A stretch of 18,710 nt of DNA from contig QFNI01000066.1 of NCBI GenBank assembly GCA_003240775.1, forward strand, positions 1 through 18,710, given 5' to 3'. A program made the position numbers and the translations under genes. Position 1 is the stretch's first letter; every line of letters starts with the position of its first letter. Of the stretch, positions 6,711-14,546 are shown one piece after another. The notes under the pieces are model-generated. The model did no database searches. It was not told the origin of the DNA and saw only the letters and a list, made by a program, of their open reading frames with translations. Source of the DNA: Mesorhizobium amorphae. GTDB taxonomy: Bacteria > Pseudomonadota > Alphaproteobacteria > Rhizobiales > Rhizobiaceae.

Positions 6711-7226
6711 ATGGCCGACATCAAGGACCCCGAAAACACGCTGGTGATGGAAACCACCAAGGGCCGCGTGGTGATCGAGCTCCGCCCCGACCTCGCGCCC
6801 AACCACGTCGCCCGCATCAAGGAACTCGCCCGCGAAGGCGCCTATGACGGCGTGGTGTTCCATCGCGTGATCGAAGGCTTCATGGCGCAGACCGGCGACG
6901 TGAAGTTCGGCAAGACGGGCTCGGGCTCGTTCAATCCCGGCCGAGCCGGCATGGGCGGTTCCGACAAGCCCGACCTCAAGGCCGAGTTCTCCGCCGAAAA
7001 CCATAGCCGCGGCACCTGCTCCATGGCGCGCGCGCAGAACCCGAACTCCGCCAACTCGCAGTTCTTCATCTGCTTCGAGGATGCCGGCTTCCTGAACAAG
7101 CAGTACACGGTCTGGGGCAAGGTGATCGAGGGCATGGAGAACGTGGACAAGATCAAGCGCGGCGAGCCCGTGCGCGATCCCGACACGATCACCTCGCTCA
7201 AGGTGGCCGCCGACATCGCGGCCTGA
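6711..7226 (+). CDS. ppiB: Cytoplasmic peptidyl-prolyl cis-trans isomerase (cyclophilin)
   Basis: 171-residue cyclophilin without a signal peptide, so cytoplasmic. The active-site block FHRVIEGFMAQTGD is at 50-63, followed by CSMARAQNPNSANSQFFICF and KQYTVWGKVIEGM. It is clearly paralogous to the exported enzyme 25 nt upstream, with very similar cores. GAGGAG lies 8 nt before the ATG. Only 5 nt separate its stop from the DMT transporter gene. Confidence 0.93.
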   Translation: MADIKDPENTLVMETTKGRVVIELRPDLAPNHVARIKELAREGAYDGVVFHRVIEGFMAQTGDVKFGKTGSGSFNPGRAGMGGSDKPDLKAEFSAENHSRGTCSMARAQNPNSANSQFFICFEDAGFLNKQYTVWGKVIEGMENVDKIKRGEPVRDPDTITSLKVAADIAA

Positions 7227-7231
7227 AGCCC

Positions 7232-7681
7232 ATGAACGCGCTCGCCTGGCCGCTTCTCGGCGTCATCGCGGGCGCGGCCGTGGCGCTTCAGGCGCCGATC
7301 AACGCGCGTCTCGCGCAGGGGCTGGGGCTGCCGGTGGCGGCCGCAGCCGTTTCCTTCATGGTCGGCGGGGCGATCCTGACGATCGTCGCTCTGTCGCTCG
7401 CCAGGGCGCAAGGCATCGCGCTCGACTGGCGGGCGCCCGCACCCTGGACCTTCGTCGCAGGCGGTGTTCTCGGCGGCTTTTTCGTCACGAGCACCATTTT
7501 GATCGCGCCCAGGATCGGCGCTGCCGCGCTGATGGCCTCGCTGGTCACCGGACAGCTGCTGGCCGGGCTTTTGGCGGACCGGATCGGCTTCCTGGGCCTC
7601 GCGGTGCGGGAATTGACGCTCGGGCGCATTGCGGGCGCGTGCCTGCTTCTTGCGGGCGCGCTGATGATCCGCTTCACCTGA
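7232..7681 (+). CDS. YdcZ-type DMT family transporter (DUF606)
   Basis: 149-residue, very hydrophobic protein with four or five membrane helices. It opens WPLLGVIAGAAVALQAPINA and continues with NARLAQGLGLPVAAAAVSFMVGG, as in the DMT_YdcZ (DUF606) family, whose members are short and probably dimerise. The substrate is unknown. The TGA overlaps the queA ATG by one base (7681), so the two are translationally coupled. Its place between ppiB and queA is unusual for this gene order and suggests a later insertion. A link to queuosine precursor transport is conceivable but unsupported. Confidence 0.85.
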   Translation: MNALAWPLLGVIAGAAVALQAPINARLAQGLGLPVAAAAVSFMVGGAILTIVALSLARAQGIALDWRAPAPWTFVAGGVLGGFFVTSTILIAPRIGAAALMASLVTGQLLAGLLADRIGFLGLAVRELTLGRIAGACLLLAGALMIRFT

Positions 7682-8730
7682 TGCGCGTCGACGCATTCGA
7701 CTTCGAGCTTCCCGAAAGCCTGATCGCGCTGCGCCCGGCGGAGCCGCGGGCGACCGCACGGTTGCTGACCGTGGGCGCGGACGGAGCGCTGGGCGACAGG
7801 CGCGTGGGCGATCTGCCCGACTTGCTGCGGGCGGGCGATCTTCTCGTCTTCAACGACACCAAGGTCATTCCGGCACAGCTCGAAGGCCTTCGCCAGCGCG
7901 GCGAGAATGCCGCCAAGGTGAGCGCGACGCTGCATCGACGCGTGGCGGACGATGCGTGGGAAGCGTTTCTGCGGCCGGGCAAGCGGGTGGCGGAGGGCGA
8001 TCTCCTGCGCTTCGGGATGCTCGAAGCCCGGGTTGAGGAGAAATCCGAAGGCGGCATCGCAAGCCTGCGGTTCGACCGCGCCGGGCCGGCGCTCGACAGC
8101 GCCATCGCAGAAGTAGGCCATGTGCCGCTGCCGCCCTACATCGCGAGCCGGCGCGGGGACGACGCGCAGGACCGCGCGGACTACCAGACGGTCTATGCGC
8201 GGGAGGAAGGTGCAGTGGCCGCGCCGACGGCCGGGCTGCACTTCACCGAGGCGATGTTCGAGCGGTTGGCCGAGCGCGGAATCGGGCGCGCCTTCGTCAC
8301 GCTTCATGTGGGTGCGGGGACGTTTCTGCCGGTGAAGGTGGAGGACACCGCCGATCACCGGATGCATTTCGAGACGGGCAGCGTTTCGCAAGATGCTGCC
8401 GAGGCGATCGCCAAGACGAAGCGCGCTGGGGGACGCGTGCTGTCGGTGGGCACGACCTCGCTGCGCATCTTGGAGAGTGCCGTGGATGCCGAGGGCGTGG
8501 TCCGGCCCTGGGCCGGGTCGACGGACATCTTCATCACGCCGGGCTACCGGTTTCGCACCGCCGACATGCTTTTCACCAACTTCCACCTGCCGCGTTCGAC
8601 CCTGATGATGCTGGTTTCCGCCTTCAGCGGCCTGGATGCGATGCGCGCGGCCTATGCCCACGCGATCGCGCGGGGCTACCGGTTCTATTCCTACGGCGAC
8701 GCTTCGCTTCTCGAACGGTCCGATCCATGA
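7681..8730 (+). CDS. queA: S-adenosylmethionine:tRNA ribosyltransferase-isomerase
   Basis: 349-residue enzyme that transfers and rearranges the ribosyl group of SAM onto preQ1 at tRNA position 34, forming epoxyqueuosine. Family blocks seen in order: FDFELPESLIALRPAEPR at the N-terminus, LVFNDTKVIPAQL, PLPPYIASRR, DYQTVYAREEGAVAAPTAGL, FVTLHVGAGTFLPVKVED and TDIFITPGYRF. Length is normal. The start at 7681 is chosen over an upstream frame start because the protein then begins MRVDAFDF as expected. It is coupled by overlap to the transporter upstream and to tgt downstream (ATGA at 8727-8730). Confidence 0.97.
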   Translation: MRVDAFDFELPESLIALRPAEPRATARLLTVGADGALGDRRVGDLPDLLRAGDLLVFNDTKVIPAQLEGLRQRGENAAKVSATLHRRVADDAWEAFLRPGKRVAEGDLLRFGMLEARVEEKSEGGIASLRFDRAGPALDSAIAEVGHVPLPPYIASRRGDDAQDRADYQTVYAREEGAVAAPTAGLHFTEAMFERLAERGIGRAFVTLHVGAGTFLPVKVEDTADHRMHFETGSVSQDAAEAIAKTKRAGGRVLSVGTTSLRILESAVDAEGVVRPWAGSTDIFITPGYRFRTADMLFTNFHLPRSTLMMLVSAFSGLDAMRAAYAHAIARGYRFYSYGDASLLERSDP

Positions 8731-9857
8731 CCACGCCCTTCTCGTTTTCCGTTTCCGCGACCGACGGCCTGGCGCGCCGCGGCGCGATCACCACCGCGCG
8801 CGGCACGATCCGCACGCCGGCCTTTATGCCGGTCGGCACGGCGGGAACGGTGAAGGCGATGTACATGGACCAGGTGCGCGGGACGGGCGCCGACATCATC
8901 TTGGGCAACACCTATCACCTGATGCTGCGGCCTGGTGCCGAGCGCGTGGCGCGGCTCGGCGGGCTGCACGCGATGGCGCGATGGCCCCATCCCATCCTGA
9001 CGGATTCCGGAGGATTCCAGGTCATGTCGCTCGCCGGCCTGCGCAAGCTCGACGAGCAGGGCGTGGTGTTCCAATCGCATATCGACGGCTCGCGCCATGC
9101 GATGAGCCCGGAGCGCTCGATCGAGATCCAGGGCCTGCTGGGTTCGGACATCCAGATGCAGCTCGACGAGTGCATCGCGCTTCCGGCCCCTCGCGCGGAG
9201 GTGGAGCGCGCGATGGAACTCTCCCTGCGCTGGGCGGAGCGCTGCAAAACGGCGTTCGGCGACCAGCCGGACCGCGCGATGTTCGGCATCGTCCAGGGCG
9301 GCGACATGCCGGACCTGCGGGTGCGCTCAGCTCAAGCGCTGCGTGGGCTCGACCTCAAGGGATATGCCGTGGGGGGACTGGCGGTGGGTGAGCCGCAGGC
9401 GGTGATGCTCGACATCCTTTCGGCCACCTGCCCGGCGCTGCCCGAAGAAAAGCCGCGCTACCTGATGGGAGTGGGCACGCCGGAGGACATCCTCTTGTCG
9501 GTCGCGCGCGGGGTCGACATGTTCGACTGCGTGATGCCCACGCGCGCGGGGCGGCACGGGCTGGCCTATACGCGGCGGGGCAAGATCAATCTCAAGAACG
9601 CGCGGCACGCGGAGGACACGCGGCCGCTGGACGAGGAAAGTGACTGCCCGGCGGCGCGCGACTATTCGCGCGCCTATCTGCATCACCTCGTGCGTTCCGG
9701 CGAGGCGCTGGGCGCGATGCTGCTGAGCTGGAACAACATCGCCTACTACCAGGCGCTGATGGGGCAGATCCGAACGGCGATCGAGGCCGGCGGGCTCGGC
9801 GAGGCGACCGGGGAGATCCGCGAAATGTGGGCGCGTGGGGACGTGGCACCGGTTTGA
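8727..9857 (+). CDS. tgt: tRNA-guanine transglycosylase with degenerate zinc site
   Basis: 376-residue enzyme exchanging guanine 34 of GUN-anticodon tRNAs for preQ1, the step before QueA. The general acid/base region LTDSGGFQV (Asp93) and the nucleophile region DMFDCVMPTR (Asp267) are intact, as are GIVQGGD and YLMGVGTPED. The zinc site is not: aligned on YSRAYLHHL, the C-x-C-x2-C positions read Ser305, Cys307, Ala310, and the histidine of the usual EHN reads Asn336 (SWNN). Three of four ligands are lost. The codons (AGT, GCG, AAC) show this is not a single-base read error. It is the last gene of the coaD operon. Confidence 0.96.
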   Translation: MTTPFSFSVSATDGLARRGAITTARGTIRTPAFMPVGTAGTVKAMYMDQVRGTGADIILGNTYHLMLRPGAERVARLGGLHAMARWPHPILTDSGGFQVMSLAGLRKLDEQGVVFQSHIDGSRHAMSPERSIEIQGLLGSDIQMQLDECIALPAPRAEVERAMELSLRWAERCKTAFGDQPDRAMFGIVQGGDMPDLRVRSAQALRGLDLKGYAVGGLAVGEPQAVMLDILSATCPALPEEKPRYLMGVGTPEDILLSVARGVDMFDCVMPTRAGRHGLAYTRRGKINLKNARHAEDTRPLDEESDCPAARDYSRAYLHHLVRSGEALGAMLLSWNNIAYYQALMGQIRTAIEAGGLGEATGEIREMWARGDVAPV

Positions 9858-9878
9858 GGCGCCTAGTCGGGTGCAGTT

Positions 9879-9900
9879 ACGGCCACGCGCGGCTGGCCGT
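9879..9900. terminator. Weak hairpin between convergent tgt and DUF4864 genes
   Basis: ACGGCCA (9879-9885) pairs with TGGCCGT (9894-9900) across an 8-nt loop. There is no T run, so intrinsic termination is uncertain; it may only stabilise 3' ends. Confidence 0.3.
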
Positions 9901-9905
9901 GGAAT

Positions 9906-10325
9906 TCAAGCTCCGATCGTCTGCGCTGCCCGCAGGCTCACGCCCGTGATGCGGAAGCTGCCGTCGGGTTGCAGTTCCAGCTGGTACAAGGCTTCGTAGT
10001 CCTTGCCGTCCGGCCCGGTGATCATCACACGCTGGGCAATCGTCGTGCCCGACAGTTCCTCAGCCGAGCCGAAGGAGAAGCTCTGCGGCTTGAAGACGGG
10101 CTGGTAGCCCTGCTCGACCATGTTCATGAACACGTCGGCGGTGGGGAAGATACGCTTGATGTTGGGGGCGGCGAAGCTGTAGGCGGCTGCGCCATCGCCC
10201 GATTGGAACGCGCGGAGCTGGCCCTCGATCGTGCTCTGGGCCGCCCGAACCTCGCTTTCGCCGCCTTGCGCGGGGAGCGCGAAGGCTGCGGCCAGCAACA
10301 GTCCTGCGGTGATTGCACTGCGCAT
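9906..10325 (-). CDS. DUF4864 exported protein
   Basis: 139-residue protein with a signal peptide (MRSAITAGLLLAAAFALPAQ, cleavage near residues 20-22) and a DUF4864-type body: an AAQSTIEGQLRAFQSGDGAA helix, YSFAAPNIKRIFPTADVFMN, then a small beta-sheet ending FRITGVSLR. The fold resembles SnoaL/NTF2-like small exported domains; function unknown. The start at 10325 has GGAGG 5-6 nt upstream and places the signal peptide at the N-terminus; a frame start at 10364 would not. It is divergent from the ATP-grasp operon. Confidence 0.85.
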   Translation of the reverse strand: MRSAITAGLLLAAAFALPAQGGESEVRAAQSTIEGQLRAFQSGDGAAAYSFAAPNIKRIFPTADVFMNMVEQGYQPVFKPQSFSFGSAEELSGTTIAQRVMITGPDGKDYEALYQLELQPDGSFRITGVSLRAAQTIGA

Positions 10326-10461
10326 GCGCACCCTCCATGGTCGGGCGTTGCCCCATGCCTTCAATACGTGCCTCTGCGGAACGGAGTTTCAACCTTTCGC
10401 TGGCAGTGCGGAGAAACCGCTCAGGAGGCGCGTTTTCGCAGCGATTTGGCGCCAGGGAGCG

Positions 10462-10488
10462 CTTGCATTTTGCGCGCCGGCCCTATCC
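10462..10488 (+). promoter_or_regulatory. Possible promoter of the ATP-grasp/Anbu operon
   Basis: CTTGCA (10462-10467) and CTATCC (10483-10488) resemble the CTTGAC/CTATAT pattern of rhizobial promoters, though the 15-bp spacing is short. The start would be near 10495, about 20 nt before the TTG start codon. Weak prediction. Confidence 0.3.
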
Positions 10489-10516
10489 TCTTGATGCACA
10501 GCAACGGAGAAGCGGA

Positions 10517-11929
10517 TTGCCGGCATTCGACGAGATGCGCCCCGAGGGTGAGGTCCTCCGCAAGCCTTACGCGGGCTATGACCGGTGGCTGCAGGGCCAG
10601 CAGGGCGAGCGGCTCCTGCAGAAGACCCAGGACGCCGAGCGCGTGTTCCGCAAGACCGGCATCACGTTCGCCGTCTATGGCGAGGAGGAGGCCGCCGAGC
10701 GCCTGATCCCCTTCGACATCGTGCCGCGCGTGATCTCGGGCAACGAGTGGCGGCGGCTGACGCAGGGCATCGAGCAGCGCGTGCAGGCGCTGAACGCCTT
10801 TCTCGACGACATCTACCACCGCCAGGAAATCCTGAAGGCGGGCCGCATCCCGCGCGAGCTGATCGCGAAGAACGCAGCCTTTCTGCCGGAGATGATCGGG
10901 GTTCGCCCGCCTGCGGGCGTCTACACCCACATCATCGGCGTCGACATCGTGCGCACGGGCGAAGACGACTTCTTCGTGCTCGAGGACAATGCGCGCACGC
11001 CTTCCGGCGTGTCCTACATGCTGGAAAACCGCGAAACCATGATGCAGCTCTTTCCCGAGCTGTTCCAGCGCAACAAGGTGCGGCCTGTCGAGAACTACCC
11101 GCAGCTGCTCCGCCAGTCGCTGGCCGCGACCCGGCCGGAATCGGCGCCCGCCAACCCGACCATCGCCATCCTGACGCCCGGCCCCTACAATTCCGCCTAT
11201 TTCGAGCACGCCTTTCTCGCCGACCAGATGGGCATCCAGCTCGTGGAAGGGCAGGATCTGCGCGTGGTGGACGGCCACGTGGCGATGCGCACCACCGAGG
11301 GCTACAAGCAGATCGACGTTCTCTACCGGCGCGTGGACGACAGCTATCTCGACCCGCTGACCTTTCTGCCCGACTCCGCACTCGGCGTTCCCGGCATCAT
11401 GGACGTCTATCGCGCAGGCAACGTGACCATCGCCAACGCGCCGGGAACCGGCATCGCCGACGACAAGGCGATCTATTCCTACATGCCGGAGATCATCGAG
11501 TTCTACACCGGCCGAAAGGCCATCCTCGGCAACATCCCGACCTGGCGGTGCGCGGAGAAAAGCAGCCTGTCCTATGTGCAGGAGCATCTCGCCGAACTGG
11601 TGGTCAAGGAGGTGCACGGCTCGGGCGGCTACGGGATGCTGGTGGGGCCGACATCGACCAAGGCCGACCGCGAAACGTTCGCGGCCAAGCTCGCGGCCAA
11701 CCCTTCCAACTACATCGCGCAGCCTACGCTTTCCTTGTCCACCGTGCCGATCTTCACCGAGGCGGGGCTGGCACCCCGCCACGTCGACCTGCGGCCCTTC
11801 GTGCTCGTGTCCGACCGCATCCAGATCGTGCCGGGCGGGCTCACGCGCGTGGCGCTGAAGGAGGGCTCGCTGGTGGTGAATTCGAGCCAGGGCGGCGGCA
11901 CCAAGGACACCTGGGTGCTCGATGACTGA
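10517..11929 (+). CDS. Circularly permuted ATP-grasp protein (COG2308 type)
   Basis: 470-residue putative ATP-dependent carboxylate-amine ligase with a permuted ATP-grasp fold. Family blocks: YAGYDRWL near the N-terminus, the acidic LEDN at 155-158 within VLEDNARTPSGVSYMLENRE, the glycine-rich VVKEVHGSGGYGM around Lys364, YIAQPTLSLSTVP, HVDLRPFVL and the C-terminal GGLTRVALKEGSLVVNSSQG. Such proteins are thought to form peptide bonds, with unknown substrate. The TTG at 10517 is chosen: GGAGA sits 6 nt upstream and the product then starts LPAFDEM; ATG at 10535 is the alternative. It is the first gene of a four-gene run with alpha-E, transglutaminase and Anbu genes. Confidence 0.93.
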   Translation: MPAFDEMRPEGEVLRKPYAGYDRWLQGQQGERLLQKTQDAERVFRKTGITFAVYGEEEAAERLIPFDIVPRVISGNEWRRLTQGIEQRVQALNAFLDDIYHRQEILKAGRIPRELIAKNAAFLPEMIGVRPPAGVYTHIIGVDIVRTGEDDFFVLEDNARTPSGVSYMLENRETMMQLFPELFQRNKVRPVENYPQLLRQSLAATRPESAPANPTIAILTPGPYNSAYFEHAFLADQMGIQLVEGQDLRVVDGHVAMRTTEGYKQIDVLYRRVDDSYLDPLTFLPDSALGVPGIMDVYRAGNVTIANAPGTGIADDKAIYSYMPEIIEFYTGRKAILGNIPTWRCAEKSSLSYVQEHLAELVVKEVHGSGGYGMLVGPTSTKADRETFAAKLAANPSNYIAQPTLSLSTVPIFTEAGLAPRHVDLRPFVLVSDRIQIVPGGLTRVALKEGSLVVNSSQGGGTKDTWVLDD

Positions 11930-11978
11930 GCGCGTCTCCTCCGCCGCCCGCCAAAGCCACAGGACCTGACGCCCGCTC

Positions 11979-12920
11979 ATGCTTCTCGGACGCACCGCCG
12001 CCGGCCTCTTCTGGATGAACCGCTACATCGAGCGCACCGAGAACATGGCGCGCCTGATCGATGCCGGCCTGCGCATGGCGCTGACGCGCTCGCAGTCTTC
12101 CGCCGAGGAGTGGTCCTCGGTCGTGCTGAGCGCGGGCGCTGACAAGACGTTTCTCGCGAAATACAGCGAATACACAGTGGACGCGGTCAGCGACTTCCTG
12201 CTGCGCGACCCCTCCAACCCTTCGAGCGTGCTCGCCTCGATAGACGCCGCGCGCCAGAACGGACGCATGGTGCGCACCGCGCTGACCCGCGACACCTGGG
12301 AAAGCATCAACGAGGCCTGGATGTCGCTCAAGCGCATGCTGGCAGCCCCCGTGGACGAGCGTGATCTGCCCCATGTGCTCGACGCCATCAAGCGCGAGAC
12401 CGCGCTGATCCGCGGCTCGTTCCACGGCACCATGCTGCGCAACGAGATCTTCGACTTCTGCCAGCTCGGCACGTTCATCGAGCGCGCCGACAACACCGCG
12501 CGCATCCTCGACGTGAAGTATTACGTGCTTCTGCCTTCCATCTCCTGGGTGGGTTCGACGCTTGACACCACGCAGTGGGAATCGATCCTGCGCTCGGTCT
12601 CGGCGCACCGCTCCTATCGCTGGGTCTATGACGGCGAATACCGGCCTCGGCAGATCGCGGACTATCTGATCCTCAACGTGCGCATGCCGCGCTCGCTCGC
12701 CTTCTGCTACGTGAACCTGTCCGCCAGCCTCACCTCGCTCGGCCGCGACTACGACGTCAGCCACGCCTGCCACGCGACCGCGCAGGCGACGCTCGCCAAG
12801 CTCTCGGTGGGCAACATCAAGGAGATCTTCGACGCGGGGCTGCACGAGTTCCTGTCGGACTTCATCCAGGACAACGACCGGCTGGCCAATGAGCTGGCCG
12901 CGGACTTCCAGTTCAGCTGA
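11979..12920 (+). CDS. Alpha-E domain protein (COG2307 type)
   Basis: 313-residue, mostly helical protein of the alpha-E family, recognised by the opening MLLGRTAAGLFWMNRYIERTE and by FCQLGTFIERADNTARILDV, YRPRQIADYLILN and PRSLAFCYVNL. The family nearly always sits beside the permuted ATP-grasp gene and sometimes is fused to it; its biochemical role is unknown and it may be a partner or substrate carrier. The ribosome site is weak (AGGA about 14 nt upstream). The gap to the ATP-grasp stop is 49 nt and the gap to the transglutaminase start is 19 nt. Confidence 0.92.
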   Translation: MLLGRTAAGLFWMNRYIERTENMARLIDAGLRMALTRSQSSAEEWSSVVLSAGADKTFLAKYSEYTVDAVSDFLLRDPSNPSSVLASIDAARQNGRMVRTALTRDTWESINEAWMSLKRMLAAPVDERDLPHVLDAIKRETALIRGSFHGTMLRNEIFDFCQLGTFIERADNTARILDVKYYVLLPSISWVGSTLDTTQWESILRSVSAHRSYRWVYDGEYRPRQIADYLILNVRMPRSLAFCYVNLSASLTSLGRDYDVSHACHATAQATLAKLSVGNIKEIFDAGLHEFLSDFIQDNDRLANELAADFQFS

Positions 12921-12939
12921 TGCGCGGGGAGCCCGAGCG

Positions 12940-13734
12940 GTGCGCCTGAAGATCTTACATCGGACGGAATACCGCTACGACGCGCCCGTGGCCTATGCGC
13001 TGCAGCGCCTGCGCCTTCAGCCGCCGAACAACCAGGCACAGCGCGTGGAAAGCTGGGCGGTAACGGTGGAAGGCGGCATCGAGCAGCTGCGCTTCGCCGA
13101 CCACTACGGCAACGACACCCGCCTGATCAGCGTGGACGGCGAGCCGCATGTGATCGCCATCGAGGCGGCGGGCATCGTGGACACGAAGGACACCACGGGC
13201 GTCAGCGGCCCGCATCGCGGCTTTGCGCCGCTCTGGCTGTTCCAGGCCGACACGCCGCTCACTGCGCAAGGCGAGGGCGTTCGCGCCCTGGCGGAAGCCG
13301 CGCGCGGCGAGGCCGACGAGATCGCGCGCCTGCACCGGCTGATGGCGGCCATCCGCGAGAGCGTCGCCTACAAGCCCGGCGCTACGGACGCCGCCACCAC
13401 GGCCGAAGAAGCGGTGCAGGCGGGCGAGGGGGTGTGCCAGGACCACGCGCATGTGTTCTGCGCGGCAGCCCGCGCGCTGGGTGCGCCGGCGCGTTATGTG
13501 AGCGGTTATCTCAAGCTGCCGGATGTCGAGCAGGCGGCGAGCCACGCTTGGGCGGAAGCGCATGTGCGCTCGCTCGGCTGGGTGGCGTTCGATGCGGCGA
13601 ACGGCGTGTGTCCCGACGAGACCTATGTGCGGCTGGCCGTCGGGCGCGACTACCGCGACGCCATGCCGGTTTCCGGAATCAGGCTGGGAGCGGGCGAGGA
13701 AGAGCTTGCGGTGCGCATCACTGTCGAGCAGTAA
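12940..13734 (+). CDS. Transglutaminase-like cysteine protease (COG1305 type)
   Basis: 264-residue protein with an N-terminal beta domain (VRLKILHRTEYRYDAPVAYA) and a transglutaminase-like papain-fold core. The catalytic triad is visible: Cys166 in GEGVCQDHAHVF, His202 in SHAWAEAHV and Asp218 in AFDAANG. Family members near permuted ATP-grasp genes probably cleave or transfer peptide or isopeptide bonds. The GTG at 12940 is preferred to the longer frame from 12889, which would overlap the alpha-E gene; GGGGAG lies 8 nt before it. No signal peptide, so cytoplasmic. Confidence 0.93.
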   Translation: MRLKILHRTEYRYDAPVAYALQRLRLQPPNNQAQRVESWAVTVEGGIEQLRFADHYGNDTRLISVDGEPHVIAIEAAGIVDTKDTTGVSGPHRGFAPLWLFQADTPLTAQGEGVRALAEAARGEADEIARLHRLMAAIRESVAYKPGATDAATTAEEAVQAGEGVCQDHAHVFCAAARALGAPARYVSGYLKLPDVEQAASHAWAEAHVRSLGWVAFDAANGVCPDETYVRLAVGRDYRDAMPVSGIRLGAGEEELAVRITVEQ

Positions 13735-13764
13735 TCGCGCGTGTCTGCAACCTAAGCGAATTCG

Positions 13765-14499
13765 ATGACCTATTGCGTAGGATTGAGGATCGACCGCGGC
13801 CTCGTGTTCATGTCCGACACGCGCACCAATGGCGGCATCGATTCCATCTCGACCTTCCGGAAGATGCACATCTGGGAGAAGCCCGGCGAGCGCGTGATCG
13901 TGATGATGTCGGCCGGCAATCTCGCGACCACGCAAGCCGTGGTGAGCCTGCTCGACGAGCGCTCCAAAGCGGTGCGCGACCGCAAGCCCTCGCTTCTGCG
14001 CACGCCGTCCATGTACCAGACCGCGCGGCTCGTGGGGAACACGGTGCGCGAGGTGATCGCGGATTCGGCGGAAAGCGGGCAGAAGGCCGAATCCTTCTAC
14101 GCCTCCTTCATCCTGGGCGGGCAGATCGCGGGCTCCGAGCCGCGGCTCTTCATGATCTATCCCGAAGGCAATTTCATCGAGAGCACGGAGGACACGCCGT
14201 TCTTCCAGATCGGCGAGACCAAATACGGCAAGCCGATCATCGTGCGCGCCTACGACCCCGAGATGAGCTTCGAGGAAACGGCGAAGCTTTTGATGGTGTC
14301 ATTCGATTCAACGTTGAAATCGAACCTGTCCGTCGGCTTGCCGCTCGACATGACCTTTTACGAGCGCGACAGCCTGAAGGTCGGACTGAAGAAACGGATT
14401 TCCGCCAACGACCCCTATTACCGCAAGATTTCAGAAGGCTGGTCGAACGCGCTCAAGACGGCGTTCGCAAGCCTGCCGGACTTCACCTCCGACGCATGA
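13765..14499 (+). CDS. Anbu proteasome-like peptidase (COG3484 type)
   Basis: 244-residue N-terminal-nucleophile hydrolase of the Anbu group, bacterial relatives of HslV and the proteasome beta subunit. After Met removal the N-terminus is Thr (MTYCVGLRI), the expected nucleophile. Asp18 in MSDTRT and Lys33 in TFRKMHIW match the proteasome-type active site. GNLATTQAVV and FILGGQIAG are further family blocks. Anbu subunits form open rings or helices; natural substrates are unknown. It lies 30 nt after the transglutaminase gene and closes the operon before a strong terminator. No HslU-like ATPase gene is in the window. Confidence 0.94.
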   Translation: MTYCVGLRIDRGLVFMSDTRTNGGIDSISTFRKMHIWEKPGERVIVMMSAGNLATTQAVVSLLDERSKAVRDRKPSLLRTPSMYQTARLVGNTVREVIADSAESGQKAESFYASFILGGQIAGSEPRLFMIYPEGNFIESTEDTPFFQIGETKYGKPIIVRAYDPEMSFEETAKLLMVSFDSTLKSNLSVGLPLDMTFYERDSLKVGLKKRISANDPYYRKISEGWSNALKTAFASLPDFTSDA

Positions 14500-14500
14500 A

Positions 14501-14528
14501 AAAAGCCCGGAGAGGTCTCCGGGCTTTT
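14501..14528. terminator. Bidirectional intrinsic terminator after the Anbu gene
   Basis: AAAAGCCCGGAG (14501-14512) pairs with CTCCGGGCTTTT (14517-14528) across an AGGT loop, with A and T tracts on either side. It serves the Anbu operon (+) and the BA14K gene (-), starting one base after the Anbu stop codon. Confidence 0.9.
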
Positions 14529-14546
14529 CGTCGAGGTTCGGCCTTG

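Noticed and set aside
10421..11995. A 524-codon open frame on the minus strand opposite the ATP-grasp gene
   Set aside because: Shadow of a clearly recognised gene, with no conserved motif and no ribosome site.
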